From Marispirochaeta sp. (GTDB lineage Bacteria > Spirochaetota > Spirochaetia > JC444 > Marispirochaetaceae), in assembly GCF_963668165.1 (NCBI RefSeq), contig NZ_OY764212.1:1116001-1180000 (forward strand): DNA of 64,000 bases, written 5' to 3'. The notes below the pieces were generated by a model. It saw only the letters and a program-made list of their open reading frames with translations. It did not search any database and was not told the origin of the DNA. Both the position numbers and the translations under genes were made by a program. Position 1 is the first letter of the stretch. The number at the start of each line of letters is the position of its first letter. This document shows, one piece after another, positions 1-8,199 of the stretch.

Positions 1-181
1 GAAAGTATAATTTGGGAATATCATAGTCATTAAGTATCGAATCAATGAGTAATTGCTTCTTTTCTAATGTCCATACACCACCCATTCGTTGGTACGAAGG
101 ATCAATACAAATCTCTTCCTTTTCTGAATAGATCAACATAATTGTACTGTTTTTGACAGGATTTGTTTCAATATAACTCAT
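1..181 (-). CDS. DUF262 (GmrSD/ParB-like) protein, N-terminal part, cut by window edge
   Basis: The reading frame opens with ATG at 181 and runs off the left edge after about 60 codons. It contains the N-terminal DUF262 signature: Y-Q-R, then V-W, then K-Q-L-L-I-D-S-I-L and the I-P-K-L-Y-F segment. DUF262 domains occur in GmrSD-type modification-dependent restriction enzymes and other ParB/Srx-fold nucleases. The start codon overlaps the stop of the FRG gene (ATGA, 178-181), so the two are probably translationally coupled. The C-terminal half (often DUF1524 HNH) is outside the window, so nuclease function is not shown. Confidence 0.75.
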   Translation of the reverse strand, partial: MSYIETNPVKNSTIMLIYSEKEEICIDPSYQRMGGVWTLEKKQLLIDSILNDYDIPKLYF

Positions 182-912
182 TTCAAACCATCCATTATTA
201 TATCACCAATACTGGCAAGCTCTGGAAATAACTGAAATTTTGTAACACCCAACAAAGATAATTGTTTGTTTATTTCTTCTTTATGATTTTTAGGGATTAC
301 ATACTTTATTATATGCGATTGATCTCCAATAGATTCAATGGGAGACTTTTCTAAGTGATGTATTGTGAAAACTCCGTACTGTGCCTGTATTCTTGAGTTG
401 TTTCTGGTAGCAATTGTTGCGACAGGTTTTAATTGAGTTCTTTGATTTTGACTCAGTCTTTCAACAGTATAATTTTCAAGCTCTGTATCATCAAATGAAG
501 GAATAAAAAAATCTTCATCTTTATTGTTAATTCCTGCATTTTTGTTTAATTCAGTTGGTCTAAGTGCCCATAAAGCACCTTCTTGATCAATTATTTTATC
601 TTCTACTGCAAAATACAGGGCAACCAACGGGCTCTCACTCCAATCCAATAATCTTGTTGGTACACCATAGTGCTGCATAAGAAAAAGCCAATCGAAGGAA
701 AGCTTTGGAATGTTATCAATTAACATAGCTGCACTCTGCTTGAATTTCTTCATTAGTGTTGATTCGGAGGGAGGCTTTGTAAGTCTAAAATAGCCAGGAA
801 TAAGTTCCCATGTGGAATTTGCTTGTCCACGAAACCATGTTGCCCCGGAGTATTGCTCTCTTTCTAATTCAATTAATAAATCTTGTATACTTGTGACTTC
901 AATTTGTCTCAT
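178..912 (-). CDS. FRG-domain protein
   Basis: This 244-residue protein carries the FRG domain: W-F-R-G-Q near residue 28, and the second conserved block M-Q-H-Y-G-V-P-T-R-L-L-D-W near residue 80, followed by L-Y-F-A-V. FRG domains are widespread and often sit in phage-defence and mobile neighbourhoods; the biochemical activity is unsettled. I chose ATG at 912 because GGAG lies 7 bases upstream. A longer in-frame extension reaches back into group II intron sequence and is not credible. Base composition is AT-richer than the following operons, which fits acquired DNA. It overlaps the DUF262 gene by 4 bases. Confidence 0.8.
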   Translation of the reverse strand: MRQIEVTSIQDLLIELEREQYSGATWFRGQANSTWELIPGYFRLTKPPSESTLMKKFKQSAAMLIDNIPKLSFDWLFLMQHYGVPTRLLDWSESPLVALYFAVEDKIIDQEGALWALRPTELNKNAGINNKDEDFFIPSFDDTELENYTVERLSQNQRTQLKPVATIATRNNSRIQAQYGVFTIHHLEKSPIESIGDQSHIIKYVIPKNHKEEINKQLSLLGVTKFQLFPELASIGDIIMDGLK

Positions 913-1026
913 ATCATTTCTCCAAAGAACAAATATTGTACCAAGGCCACGGATGGCCGAGGAACAAAATCTCTTAAGCCGGGCAGTCGGGTAAGAAGAA
1001 GCCCTCACGAGCTCCCTCTCCCCTAA

Positions 1027-1060
1027 GAACCGTACGTGATAGTTTCCCATCATACGGCTC
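1027..1060 (-). ncRNA. Group II intron domain V
   Basis: The 34-nt minus-strand sequence starts GAGCCGTATG, has a GGGAAACT-type turn, and closes with CGTACGGTTC. It folds into the standard domain V hairpin with the AGC catalytic triad at the start and the GAAA-like tetraloop region. This is the most conserved part of group II introns and it appears undamaged. Confidence 0.85.
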
Positions 1061-1077
1061 AAGCAATCTTAACCCTT

Positions 1078-1299
1078 TTAGCAGGGCAGCTGCAGAGAAC
1101 CCCTTCCCCGATTGGTAAAGTATTTCATGTCTTCGGGGAGAAAGCAATTCTTTACAGCTTTTGCTATCCGGGATTGGAGTTTATTGACCTGCTTCATAAT
1201 TCTTGTCCAGTTGAGATAATCCCAAAGAGTAAAATCATGTGTGTGGTTTACGGTGGCCTCCTCTCGGTGAAGAGAAGCCTTTGACCCTGCCGTATTCAT
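1078..1299 (-). pseudogene. Remnant of group II intron-encoded reverse transcriptase
   Basis: The open frame contains a K-L-Q-S-R-I-A-K-A-V segment around residue 40, typical of the extreme N-terminus of group II intron RTs. The frame then leaves homology and stops within 30 residues, with no RT, maturase or HNH motifs. The junction falls directly before domain V, so nearly the whole protein has been deleted. Confidence 0.6.
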
Positions 1300-1899
1300 A
1301 AAGTACCTGTCCCTTCAAGCAATAGATCACCTATCGGAAGTCTGCATCCTTTCGGATCAGGATAAAATCCCTATCCTCTGCATTACACAAAGGCATTCGC
1401 TTTTTCCGATTTCCTTTACCTGCCGGTGCATAGACCTTTCTTACGAAAATCATGCTCTTAAAAGAGAACCTGACAGGCTTACCTGGTTCTGTTAAGCAAC
1501 CAATTCGTACTGGGTTAGGGCCGATCTTTACTCCGGAAATCACTCTGTTCATCTGTGGAACTGCATGCAAAGACATTTCCACCCGATTTCTTTGCCGTTT
1601 TGGCTGAAGCGTATTAGCCTGTTTCGCTCCTCACGTTTTACGAAGCTTACAATCATTCACATATGTTACCCATACCAATACATTTACCCTGGCAATCATC
1701 CGATTTTAGGCTATCAGAATATTTGCTTTTGTCCTTTCAGCTTAATACCCCACCGTTGCCAGTGACGCATTTGAAAGTAGGGTTACTCCAGATGAATGGA
1801 GTAGTCCAAAAGTCGATATATAATAATATGCCGACTTAGACAGCTTGCTTAACAGCTTATTGTGACCTGAGTGGTTTATCAGGACACGTCCAGTCGCAC

Positions 1900-2101
1900 T
1901 TTCATACAACGTCCCCCCACAACACCCCACAGCATACGATCTATACCATACCGTATACCTGCGTTCGAGTAATTCTAACACTGTTATGAGGATTATGGAA
2001 CTTTTGGAGGGAAAATCCTGTTCCGGAATATGATCGGGCTTTGTTCACAGGTGAATCCCCTCAGGGGATCCACCTGTTATACGGACGAGCGGGAAGAGTC
2101 C
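1900..2101. other. Intergenic; one hairpin
   Basis: No credible gene lies between the intron 5' end and the end of the sugar permease gene. A perfect-looking stem-loop at 2048-2076 (CAGGTG-A-ATCCCC with its complement, loop TCA) sits just downstream of the permease operon. It has no T-run on the minus side, so it may be an RNA 3'-end stabiliser rather than a classical terminator. Confidence 0.4.
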
Positions 2102-3139
2102 CTACTCCGTTCGTTCCTTGTCCAGGGCCTTCTGCATAAGCACCGCGCCCAGGATCAGTATGCCTTTAATCAGGTCGTTTACAAAGGCGGGGACGCTGAA
2201 GGCGGAGAGGATCGCGTCTATGGCGTAGAGGATCACGGCGCCGAAAAAGGAGCCCTGAATCCGGCCCCTGCCGCCGGACATGGCGATTCCTCCGATGGCT
2301 ACGGCGGCTATTACATCCAGCTCGAACATCTTGCCGGCGGTGGATGTATCCACAGAACCGAAGCGGGTAATGTACAGAAAGCCGGCGATTCCGGTCAGAA
2401 CCCCGGTCAGGGTAAAGATGGCGACTTTTACGAGCCGCACATTTATCCCCGTCAGGCGGGCGGCCCGTTCGTTGGAACCGACGGCGTATACGTATCTGCC
2501 GAACTTTGTTTTGGTCATCAGGAACCAGACTGCAATGCTTATCAGAATAAACAGAATAACCAGATACGGTACCGGTCCGATTTTTCCGTACCCGATTGGG
2601 CGCAGCAGTTTAAAATAGGCATCGTTATCGACGATCAGCGGACCGCCGTGACCGAACTGGATCGTGATTGACCGGTACCCGACAAGGGTGGCCAGGGTTA
2701 CGATAAAAGCGGCAACCCTCGCGACCCCCACAAAGAATCCGTTAAACAGACCGAGGAGAAATCCTGTCGAGACGGCGGCCATCAGGGAAAGAAAAATACT
2801 TGTCGTTGAATTGAACACCACCACACCGATAGAGGCGGACAAGGCAAGCATGGACCCTACAGACAGGTCAATATTGCCGGAGAGTATTACCATGGACATT
2901 CCCAGGGCTATTATTCCGATAAAGACCGATGACTTCAGCAGGTTCATCAGGCTTGCCACGGTAAGAAACTGATCGCTGGCAATGCGTCCGATTATCAGGA
3001 GCAGAATAAGGGAGAGTACGTAATTGTGATCAATCACGAGTTTCTTTAAAAAGGTAAGCAGTTTTTGCTTCAGTCCCGGGCTGTCCGGTACCTGAAGCAT
3101 ACCGGGGCCCCCGGATTTGTTTTCCATCTTGCTATTCAT
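2102..3139 (-). CDS. Sugar ABC transporter permease (RbsC family)
   Basis: The 345-residue integral membrane protein has about 9-10 hydrophobic segments. It shows family landmarks: G-N-I-D-L-S-V-G-S near residue 88, and the C-terminal A-A-V-A-I-G-G-I-A-M-S-G-G-R-G loop that contacts the ATPase. It is the only permease in the cluster and would act as a homodimer, as in ribose/galactose-type carbohydrate ABC importers. It follows the ATPase gene with a 3-base gap and is the last gene of the leftward operon. The substrate cannot be read from the sequence. Confidence 0.9.
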   Translation of the reverse strand: MNSKMENKSGGPGMLQVPDSPGLKQKLLTFLKKLVIDHNYVLSLILLLIIGRIASDQFLTVASLMNLLKSSVFIGIIALGMSMVILSGNIDLSVGSMLALSASIGVVVFNSTTSIFLSLMAAVSTGFLLGLFNGFFVGVARVAAFIVTLATLVGYRSITIQFGHGGPLIVDNDAYFKLLRPIGYGKIGPVPYLVILFILISIAVWFLMTKTKFGRYVYAVGSNERAARLTGINVRLVKVAIFTLTGVLTGIAGFLYITRFGSVDTSTAGKMFELDVIAAVAIGGIAMSGGRGRIQGSFFGAVILYAIDAILSAFSVPAFVNDLIKGILILGAVLMQKALDKERTE

Positions 3140-3142
3140 AGT

Positions 3143-4642
3143 TCAACTAACCTTCTTGTTTGATCCGGTTGCGTAATACATAATGTCAATCTCGTTTATT
3201 TCGTCCCGGGAGAACTCTCTGTTTATCTCGCCTTTATACATGACCAGGCAGCGGTCGGCGATTCTGTGTATCTCGGGATACTCGGAACTGAAAACCACGA
3301 TGCTTTTTCCCTCTTCCGCCAGCCGCGTAATAAGCTGGTAAATCTCGAATTTGGCTCCCACATCGATTCCCTGGGTCGGGTTGTCCAGAATATAGACTTC
3401 GGAATTCAGGCCGAACCAGCGGGAGAATACAACCTTCTGCTGGTTCCCGCCGCTTAAGGAGGTAATCGGATTATCCGGGTCATCGGCCTTGATATTGGTA
3501 ATGCGTCTGTTCTCTTCAAAGCGCTGTTTCTCTTCCCGGTCGCTTATGTAGAAGTTTTTCTGTTTGCTGGTAAAATAGGCCATGGAAAGATTATCTTTAA
3601 TGGAAAGGTCCTTCAGGATTGAGCGTTCCTTGCGGTTGCGGGGGACCATGGAAACACCGGATTTTATCACCTTTATTATAGGGGCGGACTGGATCTCTTT
3701 TCCCTTCAGCCTGATCTTTCCTCCGCTTACCTTGCGTGCGCCAAAGAGGCATTCACTGAGTTCCCCCCGGCCGTCACCGAAAAGACCGGTTACAGCGAGG
3801 ATCTCCCCTTTTTTCAGAGAGAAACTCACATTTTGAAAATAACCGTCGCAGCTGAGCTTCTCGACATCCAGGACAACAGTGTCCTCCTGCACGGTATTCG
3901 ATTTTTCAACGACCTCGTGTACCAGGCTGCGACCCACCAGCATTTCGGTTGCCTGCTGCTCGTCTATGTCCGCAATATTGCCGGTGGCCACAAACCTGCC
4001 GTCCCGCAGCACCGTGTAGCGGTCACATATTTCAAATATCTCGGGCATCTTGTGGGAAATATAGATACAGCTTATGCCCCGGGCCTTGAGGTCCCGCATG
4101 ATCCCGAACAGGTTCTCGATCTCTTCATTGGTCAGCGCCGTCGTCGGCTCATCCATTATGATAAGCCAGCATTCAAACAGCAGCGCCCTGGCTATCTCCA
4201 CCAGCTGCTTGCGGGAGGTATCCAGATCGCGTACATAGGCCTGAGGATCGATATCGAGTTTCATTGTACCGAGGATTTCCCGGGACCGTCTGATCATCTC
4301 GCCCTTGTTCAGATACACACCGCCAAGGACAAGCTCGTTATGCAGAAAGAGGTTCTCGTACACCTGCAGATCATTCACCAGGTTAAGCTCCTGATGAATA
4401 AACCTGATTCCCAGGTGGGATGCGCGGGTCGGCGTCAGGTGGGAATGGTCCTCGCCGTCAATCAGAATACTTCCTGAATCCTGCCGCAGGATTCCTCCCA
4501 GCACGTTCATCAGGGTCGACTTTCCGGCGCCGTTTTCTCCCAGAAGCCCATGAATCTCGGAATCTCCCACAGTAAGGGAGCCATCCTGAACTGCCTTGAC
4601 GGCGTCGAAACTCTTGTAAATGTTCTTCATCTCCAAATGCAT
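3143..4642 (-). CDS. Sugar ABC transporter ATP-binding protein (RbsA/MglA type)
   Basis: The 499-residue protein has two tandem ABC domains. The first has Walker A G-E-N-G-A-G-K-S-T near residue 35 and Walker B I-I-M-D-E-P near 161. The second has signature L-S-G-G-N-Q-Q-K-V near 396 and Walker B Y-I-L-D-N-P. In the second domain Walker A is degenerate (G-L-F-G-D-G-R-G), as is usual in this subfamily where only one site hydrolyses well. It energises uptake through the adjacent permease. Confidence 0.92.
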   Translation of the reverse strand: MHLEMKNIYKSFDAVKAVQDGSLTVGDSEIHGLLGENGAGKSTLMNVLGGILRQDSGSILIDGEDHSHLTPTRASHLGIRFIHQELNLVNDLQVYENLFLHNELVLGGVYLNKGEMIRRSREILGTMKLDIDPQAYVRDLDTSRKQLVEIARALLFECWLIIMDEPTTALTNEEIENLFGIMRDLKARGISCIYISHKMPEIFEICDRYTVLRDGRFVATGNIADIDEQQATEMLVGRSLVHEVVEKSNTVQEDTVVLDVEKLSCDGYFQNVSFSLKKGEILAVTGLFGDGRGELSECLFGARKVSGGKIRLKGKEIQSAPIIKVIKSGVSMVPRNRKERSILKDLSIKDNLSMAYFTSKQKNFYISDREEKQRFEENRRITNIKADDPDNPITSLSGGNQQKVVFSRWFGLNSEVYILDNPTQGIDVGAKFEIYQLITRLAEEGKSIVVFSSEYPEIHRIADRCLVMYKGEINREFSRDEINEIDIMYYATGSNKKVS

Positions 4643-4670
4643 CGAACGTCCCTTAATAGAACCAGAATTG

Positions 4671-4699
4671 AAAGGCCGGCACAGTTGATGCCGGCCTTT
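4671..4699 (-). other. Intercistronic stem-loop between binding-protein and ATPase genes
   Basis: A perfect 11-bp inverted repeat (AAAGGCCGGCA and its complement, loop of 7) lies between the periplasmic binding protein gene and the ATPase gene. On the minus strand it is followed by only a weak TTTCAATT tract. In many sugar operons such a structure protects the upstream message and keeps the binding protein in excess; partial termination is the alternative. Confidence 0.65.
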
Positions 4700-4711
4700 A
4701 TATACATTTAT

Positions 4712-5719
4712 TTAATAAAAAGAGTAGCGCAAGGTGTAGACAGGTCCTTTCATGAATTCCTTGTAGTTGCTGTTGTCTACCATCTCGGTGGGAACAAGGT
4801 GCATGCCGGAAACATCCTTTCCTTCAAGCACATCAATTCCAAGCTCAATGGCATCCACAACCATGGCAGGAGAAAAGGAAAATGTCACAATGTCGATGCC
4901 CTGGGCCTTGTAATGATCATAGACCGCCAGGAGCTCCCGGGGAGCACTGACCGCGGATACAAGTTTTATATTGAGATCGGCATTTCCGTCGTAACCTTCC
5001 AGGGCGGCAAGAAGACCAAAGGCCACATCCGCATCATGGTTAAAGATAGCCTGAATGCTTTCTACCTCTTCCCGGCTGCTGGAGTTCAGGAAGGTCTCAA
5101 GCTGGGTCTGGGCGGTATCCTTGCTCCAGTTGGTTACGTAATCGTTGACCCGTACAAAGTTGGGGTCCGCGGTCTTCCAGAATCCGTCGGAGCGCTGCTT
5201 GGGCACACTGGAGTTATCCCCTTTGAATTCCAGGATATTGACCTTACCCTTGGCAAGTTCATCCTTGAAGTACTCGTTAAAATAGCGTCCTGAATCTTCG
5301 CCAATGGTAAAATTGTCTCCCATCAGTTCGGCAGTTTCATCGAAATCGCTGATAAGCCGGTCGTAGATAATAAGGGGAATCCCCTCGTCCACGATAGTCT
5401 GGGCGGCAGCCTTAAGCTCATCGCCGTTGTGGGGCCACAGCACAACTGCGTCCACGCCCTGAGCGACAACGGTATCGATCTGGTTGGCCTGTTCAACAAC
5501 ATCGTCGGAGATAAGGAACATGTGATTATATCCCCTGGCCTCCGCAAGCTCTTTGGTAGCGTGTTCCGCGTGCTTGATGCTCTCTCCCAGGAAGCCATGG
5601 TCGGCACTGGGCATAATAACAGCCAGGGTTTTTGTTCCGTCATCCTTCTGCCCGCCCGCGTACACTACCGAGATTCCGGCAATCGCCAGAACCAGCATAA
5701 AAACAATCAGTTTCTTCAC
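4712..5719 (-). CDS. Periplasmic sugar-binding protein (RbsB-like)
   Basis: The 335-residue protein has an N-terminal signal peptide (K-K, hydrophobic core, cleavage near V-Y-A before G-G-Q). It has no lipobox Cys, so it should be soluble in the periplasm. The rest is a type 1 periplasmic binding fold with early A-V-I-M-P-S-A-D-H-G-F-L and D-A-V-V-L-W-P-H-N-G segments. It supplies substrate to the downstream ATPase and permease. A hairpin after the gene should raise its relative abundance. Confidence 0.9.
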   Translation of the reverse strand: MKKLIVFMLVLAIAGISVVYAGGQKDDGTKTLAVIMPSADHGFLGESIKHAEHATKELAEARGYNHMFLISDDVVEQANQIDTVVAQGVDAVVLWPHNGDELKAAAQTIVDEGIPLIIYDRLISDFDETAELMGDNFTIGEDSGRYFNEYFKDELAKGKVNILEFKGDNSSVPKQRSDGFWKTADPNFVRVNDYVTNWSKDTAQTQLETFLNSSSREEVESIQAIFNHDADVAFGLLAALEGYDGNADLNIKLVSAVSAPRELLAVYDHYKAQGIDIVTFSFSPAMVVDAIELGIDVLEGKDVSGMHLVPTEMVDNSNYKEFMKGPVYTLRYSFY

Positions 5720-5773
5720 TCTTTGCTCCTTTTAGAATTCATCAGAATCCTTATTGTATTTTTTCAGCCCGCC

Positions 5774-6907
5774 TCAGGCTGTAAGATCCCGTATATCAAC
5801 GACCGGCAGGTTCTTCATGGCCGGCGAGCTTAATGCCGCCTGGCCGGGAAAGCTGTACCCGGCTTCCGTGTCAAGCTGCCAGATCATCGGTTTAATAAAA
5901 GAGAGGCATGCTCCAAAGCCCTGCTCAATGGCGCCGTCATTTTCCGTTCCCTTTGAGTTCTGGCCTTCGTTTTCGATGGAAAAGACCCCGGTAAAATTGT
6001 TCCGCATCAGGTGCTCGATGAAGCTGCGCCAGTCCATGGAGTCGGTACCGCCGAAGCCCGGTACCATGGCTTCATAGGAAAACCGGTCCCAGTCATGTTC
6101 CGGAACCGGGACTCCGGCCGCATCCGCCAGCTCCTTTGCAACACGCTGTTTTCCAAAGACGTTACCCCAGTGAACGGAAGCCGCGTCCTTTTTCATGCGG
6201 GTGGTCTTTAAATGAACAGATTTTATTCTGCGCAGATCGCTGTTCCGCAGCACATCCACCGGGTCCACAAACTGCCAGACATCATGGCTGGGATCGTAGG
6301 TCTCGCCATGGGCTTTTGAGGGGATCAGCTCATACATCAGTTTTCTGGCCGCCAGGGTCGAAGGAAGGTTGTTCATCGTGCTGCTGTAGCCGGCGGACCT
6401 CCAGCCTTCCATGGGGCAGTTTTCGTACACGACTGTAACACCAAGGTCCTCAGCGTATTTGATAATCGGGGTAAACACCCTTTTGTATTCCAGGAGGTTC
6501 TTCTCGAAGGCTCCCTCTTCAAGGTCCCATTCGTGCTTGTATCCGACGAAGGTACCGACAGTTATCCCGTTCTCGTCTCCCCCCATCAGGGCGGCCATCC
6601 GGATCAGTGCAAGCAGATGGTTCTGGTTTTTCAGCCGCTGATTTTCGTCTCCGCCGATCAGGTTTTCGAAGGCCCCCAGGGAGAAGCGCAGCTTATTTTT
6701 GTTGAAGGAATCAATAATCCGCTTGGCACTTTCGGAATCAAAATTCTCATACTCAAGATGAGTCGCTACATGGTCGGCCCGGGTTCCATCCCGCCGAAAG
6801 ACACAGAGTTCCAGTCCCTGGACTCCGATTCTCACAGCAGTCTGCATAAGTTCTTCCAGGGACTTTCCCGGATATGCAGAGCTCATGATCCATACGGGAT
6901 TGTTCAT
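5774..6907 (-). CDS. Xylose-isomerase-like TIM-barrel protein (sugar epimerase/isomerase family)
   Basis: The 377-residue protein belongs to the AP-endonuclease-2/xylose-isomerase-like superfamily. Supporting segments are G-V-Q-G-L-E-L near the N-terminus, V-V-Y-E-N-C-P with a likely metal-binding Glu, Y-D-P-S-H, and F-S-I-E-N-E near the C-terminus. The start is ATG at 6907, overlapping the stop of the dehydrogenase gene (ATGA) and preceded by GGAGG. A longer frame from 6961 lies inside that gene and is rejected. Pairing with a Gfo/Idh/MocA dehydrogenase is typical of catabolism of inositols or keto-sugars, but the substrate is unknown. Confidence 0.82.
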   Translation of the reverse strand: MNNPVWIMSSAYPGKSLEELMQTAVRIGVQGLELCVFRRDGTRADHVATHLEYENFDSESAKRIIDSFNKNKLRFSLGAFENLIGGDENQRLKNQNHLLALIRMAALMGGDENGITVGTFVGYKHEWDLEEGAFEKNLLEYKRVFTPIIKYAEDLGVTVVYENCPMEGWRSAGYSSTMNNLPSTLAARKLMYELIPSKAHGETYDPSHDVWQFVDPVDVLRNSDLRRIKSVHLKTTRMKKDAASVHWGNVFGKQRVAKELADAAGVPVPEHDWDRFSYEAMVPGFGGTDSMDWRSFIEHLMRNNFTGVFSIENEGQNSKGTENDGAIEQGFGACLSFIKPMIWQLDTEAGYSFPGQAALSSPAMKNLPVVDIRDLTA

Positions 6908-8070
6908 ACTCCGACCTCCACCCATTGGCCTTGTTCGGCGCTTGTAATTATCGCTTCGCACAGAAGCATCTCCGAAAGCCCGTCCTGCAGGCTGGGATAA
7001 TCAGATGCTCCCCCTTCGACACTGCGTCCCAATATGTCTGAGTAAAAATCCCGGAGAATAAACTTCAGGGTGTCCCCGTAGCCCTCCTGGTGCCCTCCCG
7101 GGTAGGCAGACATCGAAGCGGGCCGTGGTTGCAGTAGAGACGGATCCTTGAGCAGAATCTCATTTGCCTGGTCCCGGTGACCGATCTGCACCCTGTTCGG
7201 GGACTCGGAATTCCAGGAAAAGGAGACATCCCTGCCCATCTGGCGGTATTCCATGTAGTTTTTGTAACCAGCTGAAACCTGACTCACTGTAAGGTTTCCA
7301 ACGATACCTCCCTCAAAGGAAAAGAGGATCTGGGCATAATCTTCCGTGTCCACCGGGTACGATATATAGTCAGACGGTTTTTTCGCATCCCCTCTGTCAA
7401 AAGTATGGTCCTTTCCGCCTACAGGTTTTTTACGGTTTTCGAACATGCGGCTGAACTGAGCCAGTACCTTTTCGATCTTCAAGCCGGTAACATACTGGGC
7501 CAGGTCCATCCAGTGGGTTCCGATATCCGCCACGGCCCTGGTTTTACCGCTCAGCTTTGATTCCATACGCCAGCTGTAATCGGTTTCATGCAGCAGCCAG
7601 TCCTGCAGGTAGGACCCCTGAAGGGCAAAAATCTGTCCGGGACCCATGGCACTGTTTCGGCTTTTAAGCTCCTGAATCATCGGGTAATAGCGGAGATTGT
7701 AGTTGACAGCAGCCTTCAGATTTTTTTTCTCCGCAAGCTGAATAAGTTCGCGTGCTTCACCGGATGTCAGGGCGAGGGGCTTCTCGCACAGGACATGTTT
7801 ACCGCTGTTCAAGCAGTCCTTGACCATAGGAAAATGCAAATGGTTCGGTGTGCAGATGTGAACAAGGTCCACATCCTCCCGGGAAATTACCTTTTTATAG
7901 TCACCGGAAAAGAAGGGTACGTTCAATTTTGATGCGGTTTCTGCTGCAGTCTCTTCCGAACTCCCGGCTATGGCGGTAAGTTCTGCCAAATCAGGATTCC
8001 GCCGCACTGCTTCGGCATGCACAGGACCAATAAAGCCGGTACCGATAACCGCGACCCGAATTTTTCTCAT
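6904..8070 (-). CDS. Gfo/Idh/MocA family oxidoreductase
   Basis: The 388-residue dehydrogenase has the N-terminal Rossmann motif V-I-G-T-G-F-I-G and the family signature C-E-K-P-L-A near residue 95. It also has a later H-W-M-D-L-A-Q-Y segment in the substrate domain. It is the first gene of the leftward sugar operon and diverges from the ROK regulator gene, sharing the 8071-8199 control region. It probably oxidises the imported sugar or a derivative with NAD(P). Confidence 0.9.
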   Translation of the reverse strand: MRKIRVAVIGTGFIGPVHAEAVRRNPDLAELTAIAGSSEETAAETASKLNVPFFSGDYKKVISREDVDLVHICTPNHLHFPMVKDCLNSGKHVLCEKPLALTSGEARELIQLAEKKNLKAAVNYNLRYYPMIQELKSRNSAMGPGQIFALQGSYLQDWLLHETDYSWRMESKLSGKTRAVADIGTHWMDLAQYVTGLKIEKVLAQFSRMFENRKKPVGGKDHTFDRGDAKKPSDYISYPVDTEDYAQILFSFEGGIVGNLTVSQVSAGYKNYMEYRQMGRDVSFSWNSESPNRVQIGHRDQANEILLKDPSLLQPRPASMSAYPGGHQEGYGDTLKFILRDFYSDILGRSVEGGASDYPSLQDGLSEMLLCEAIITSAEQGQWVEVGV

Positions 8071-8107
8071 ATAAGTCTATCCTTCGTCGTTAACTTTGCT
8101 TATTCTA

Positions 8108-8166
8108 CACCTCTTTGTATGATACGTCAACTTTTTTGTTTTACGATTAAACCTATTTGTACTATA
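8108..8166. promoter_or_regulatory. Putative ROK operator: imperfect direct repeats in the divergent promoter
   Basis: Two copies of ACCTnTTTGTAnnATA (8109-8124 and 8151-8166, 13 of 16 positions identical) lie 42 bases apart, about four helical turns, between the divergent genes. This places two regulator dimers on one DNA face. Assignment to the adjacent ROK protein is inference. Confidence 0.5.
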
Positions 8167-8199
8167 AGTAGCTTATTGATTTTTTCCCGGGGAAGGAAT

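Larger units (their letters stand above)
985..1899 (-). mobile_element. ORF-less (deleted) group II intron
   Basis: Read on the minus strand, the element begins at 1899 with GTGCGACTGG, matching the GUGYG 5' end of group II introns. It ends near 985 after a canonical 34-nt domain V (1027-1060) and a short domain VI-like stem. Total length is only about 915 bases, whereas bacterial introns with their protein are usually 2-2.5 kb. An N-terminal fragment of the reverse transcriptase/maturase remains (see 1078-1299), so the coding part of domain IV has been lost by internal deletion. The 3' boundary is approximate. If still able to splice, it would depend on a maturase supplied in trans. Confidence 0.75.

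Noticed and set aside
1742..1981. 79-codon minus-strand frame
   Set aside because: It crosses the 5' splice junction of the group II intron; most of it is ribozyme sequence.
4550..5293. Long open frame on the plus strand opposite the sugar-binding protein and ATPase genes
   Set aside because: It lies antisense to two well-supported genes, crosses their intergenic hairpin and shows no domain or ribosome site.
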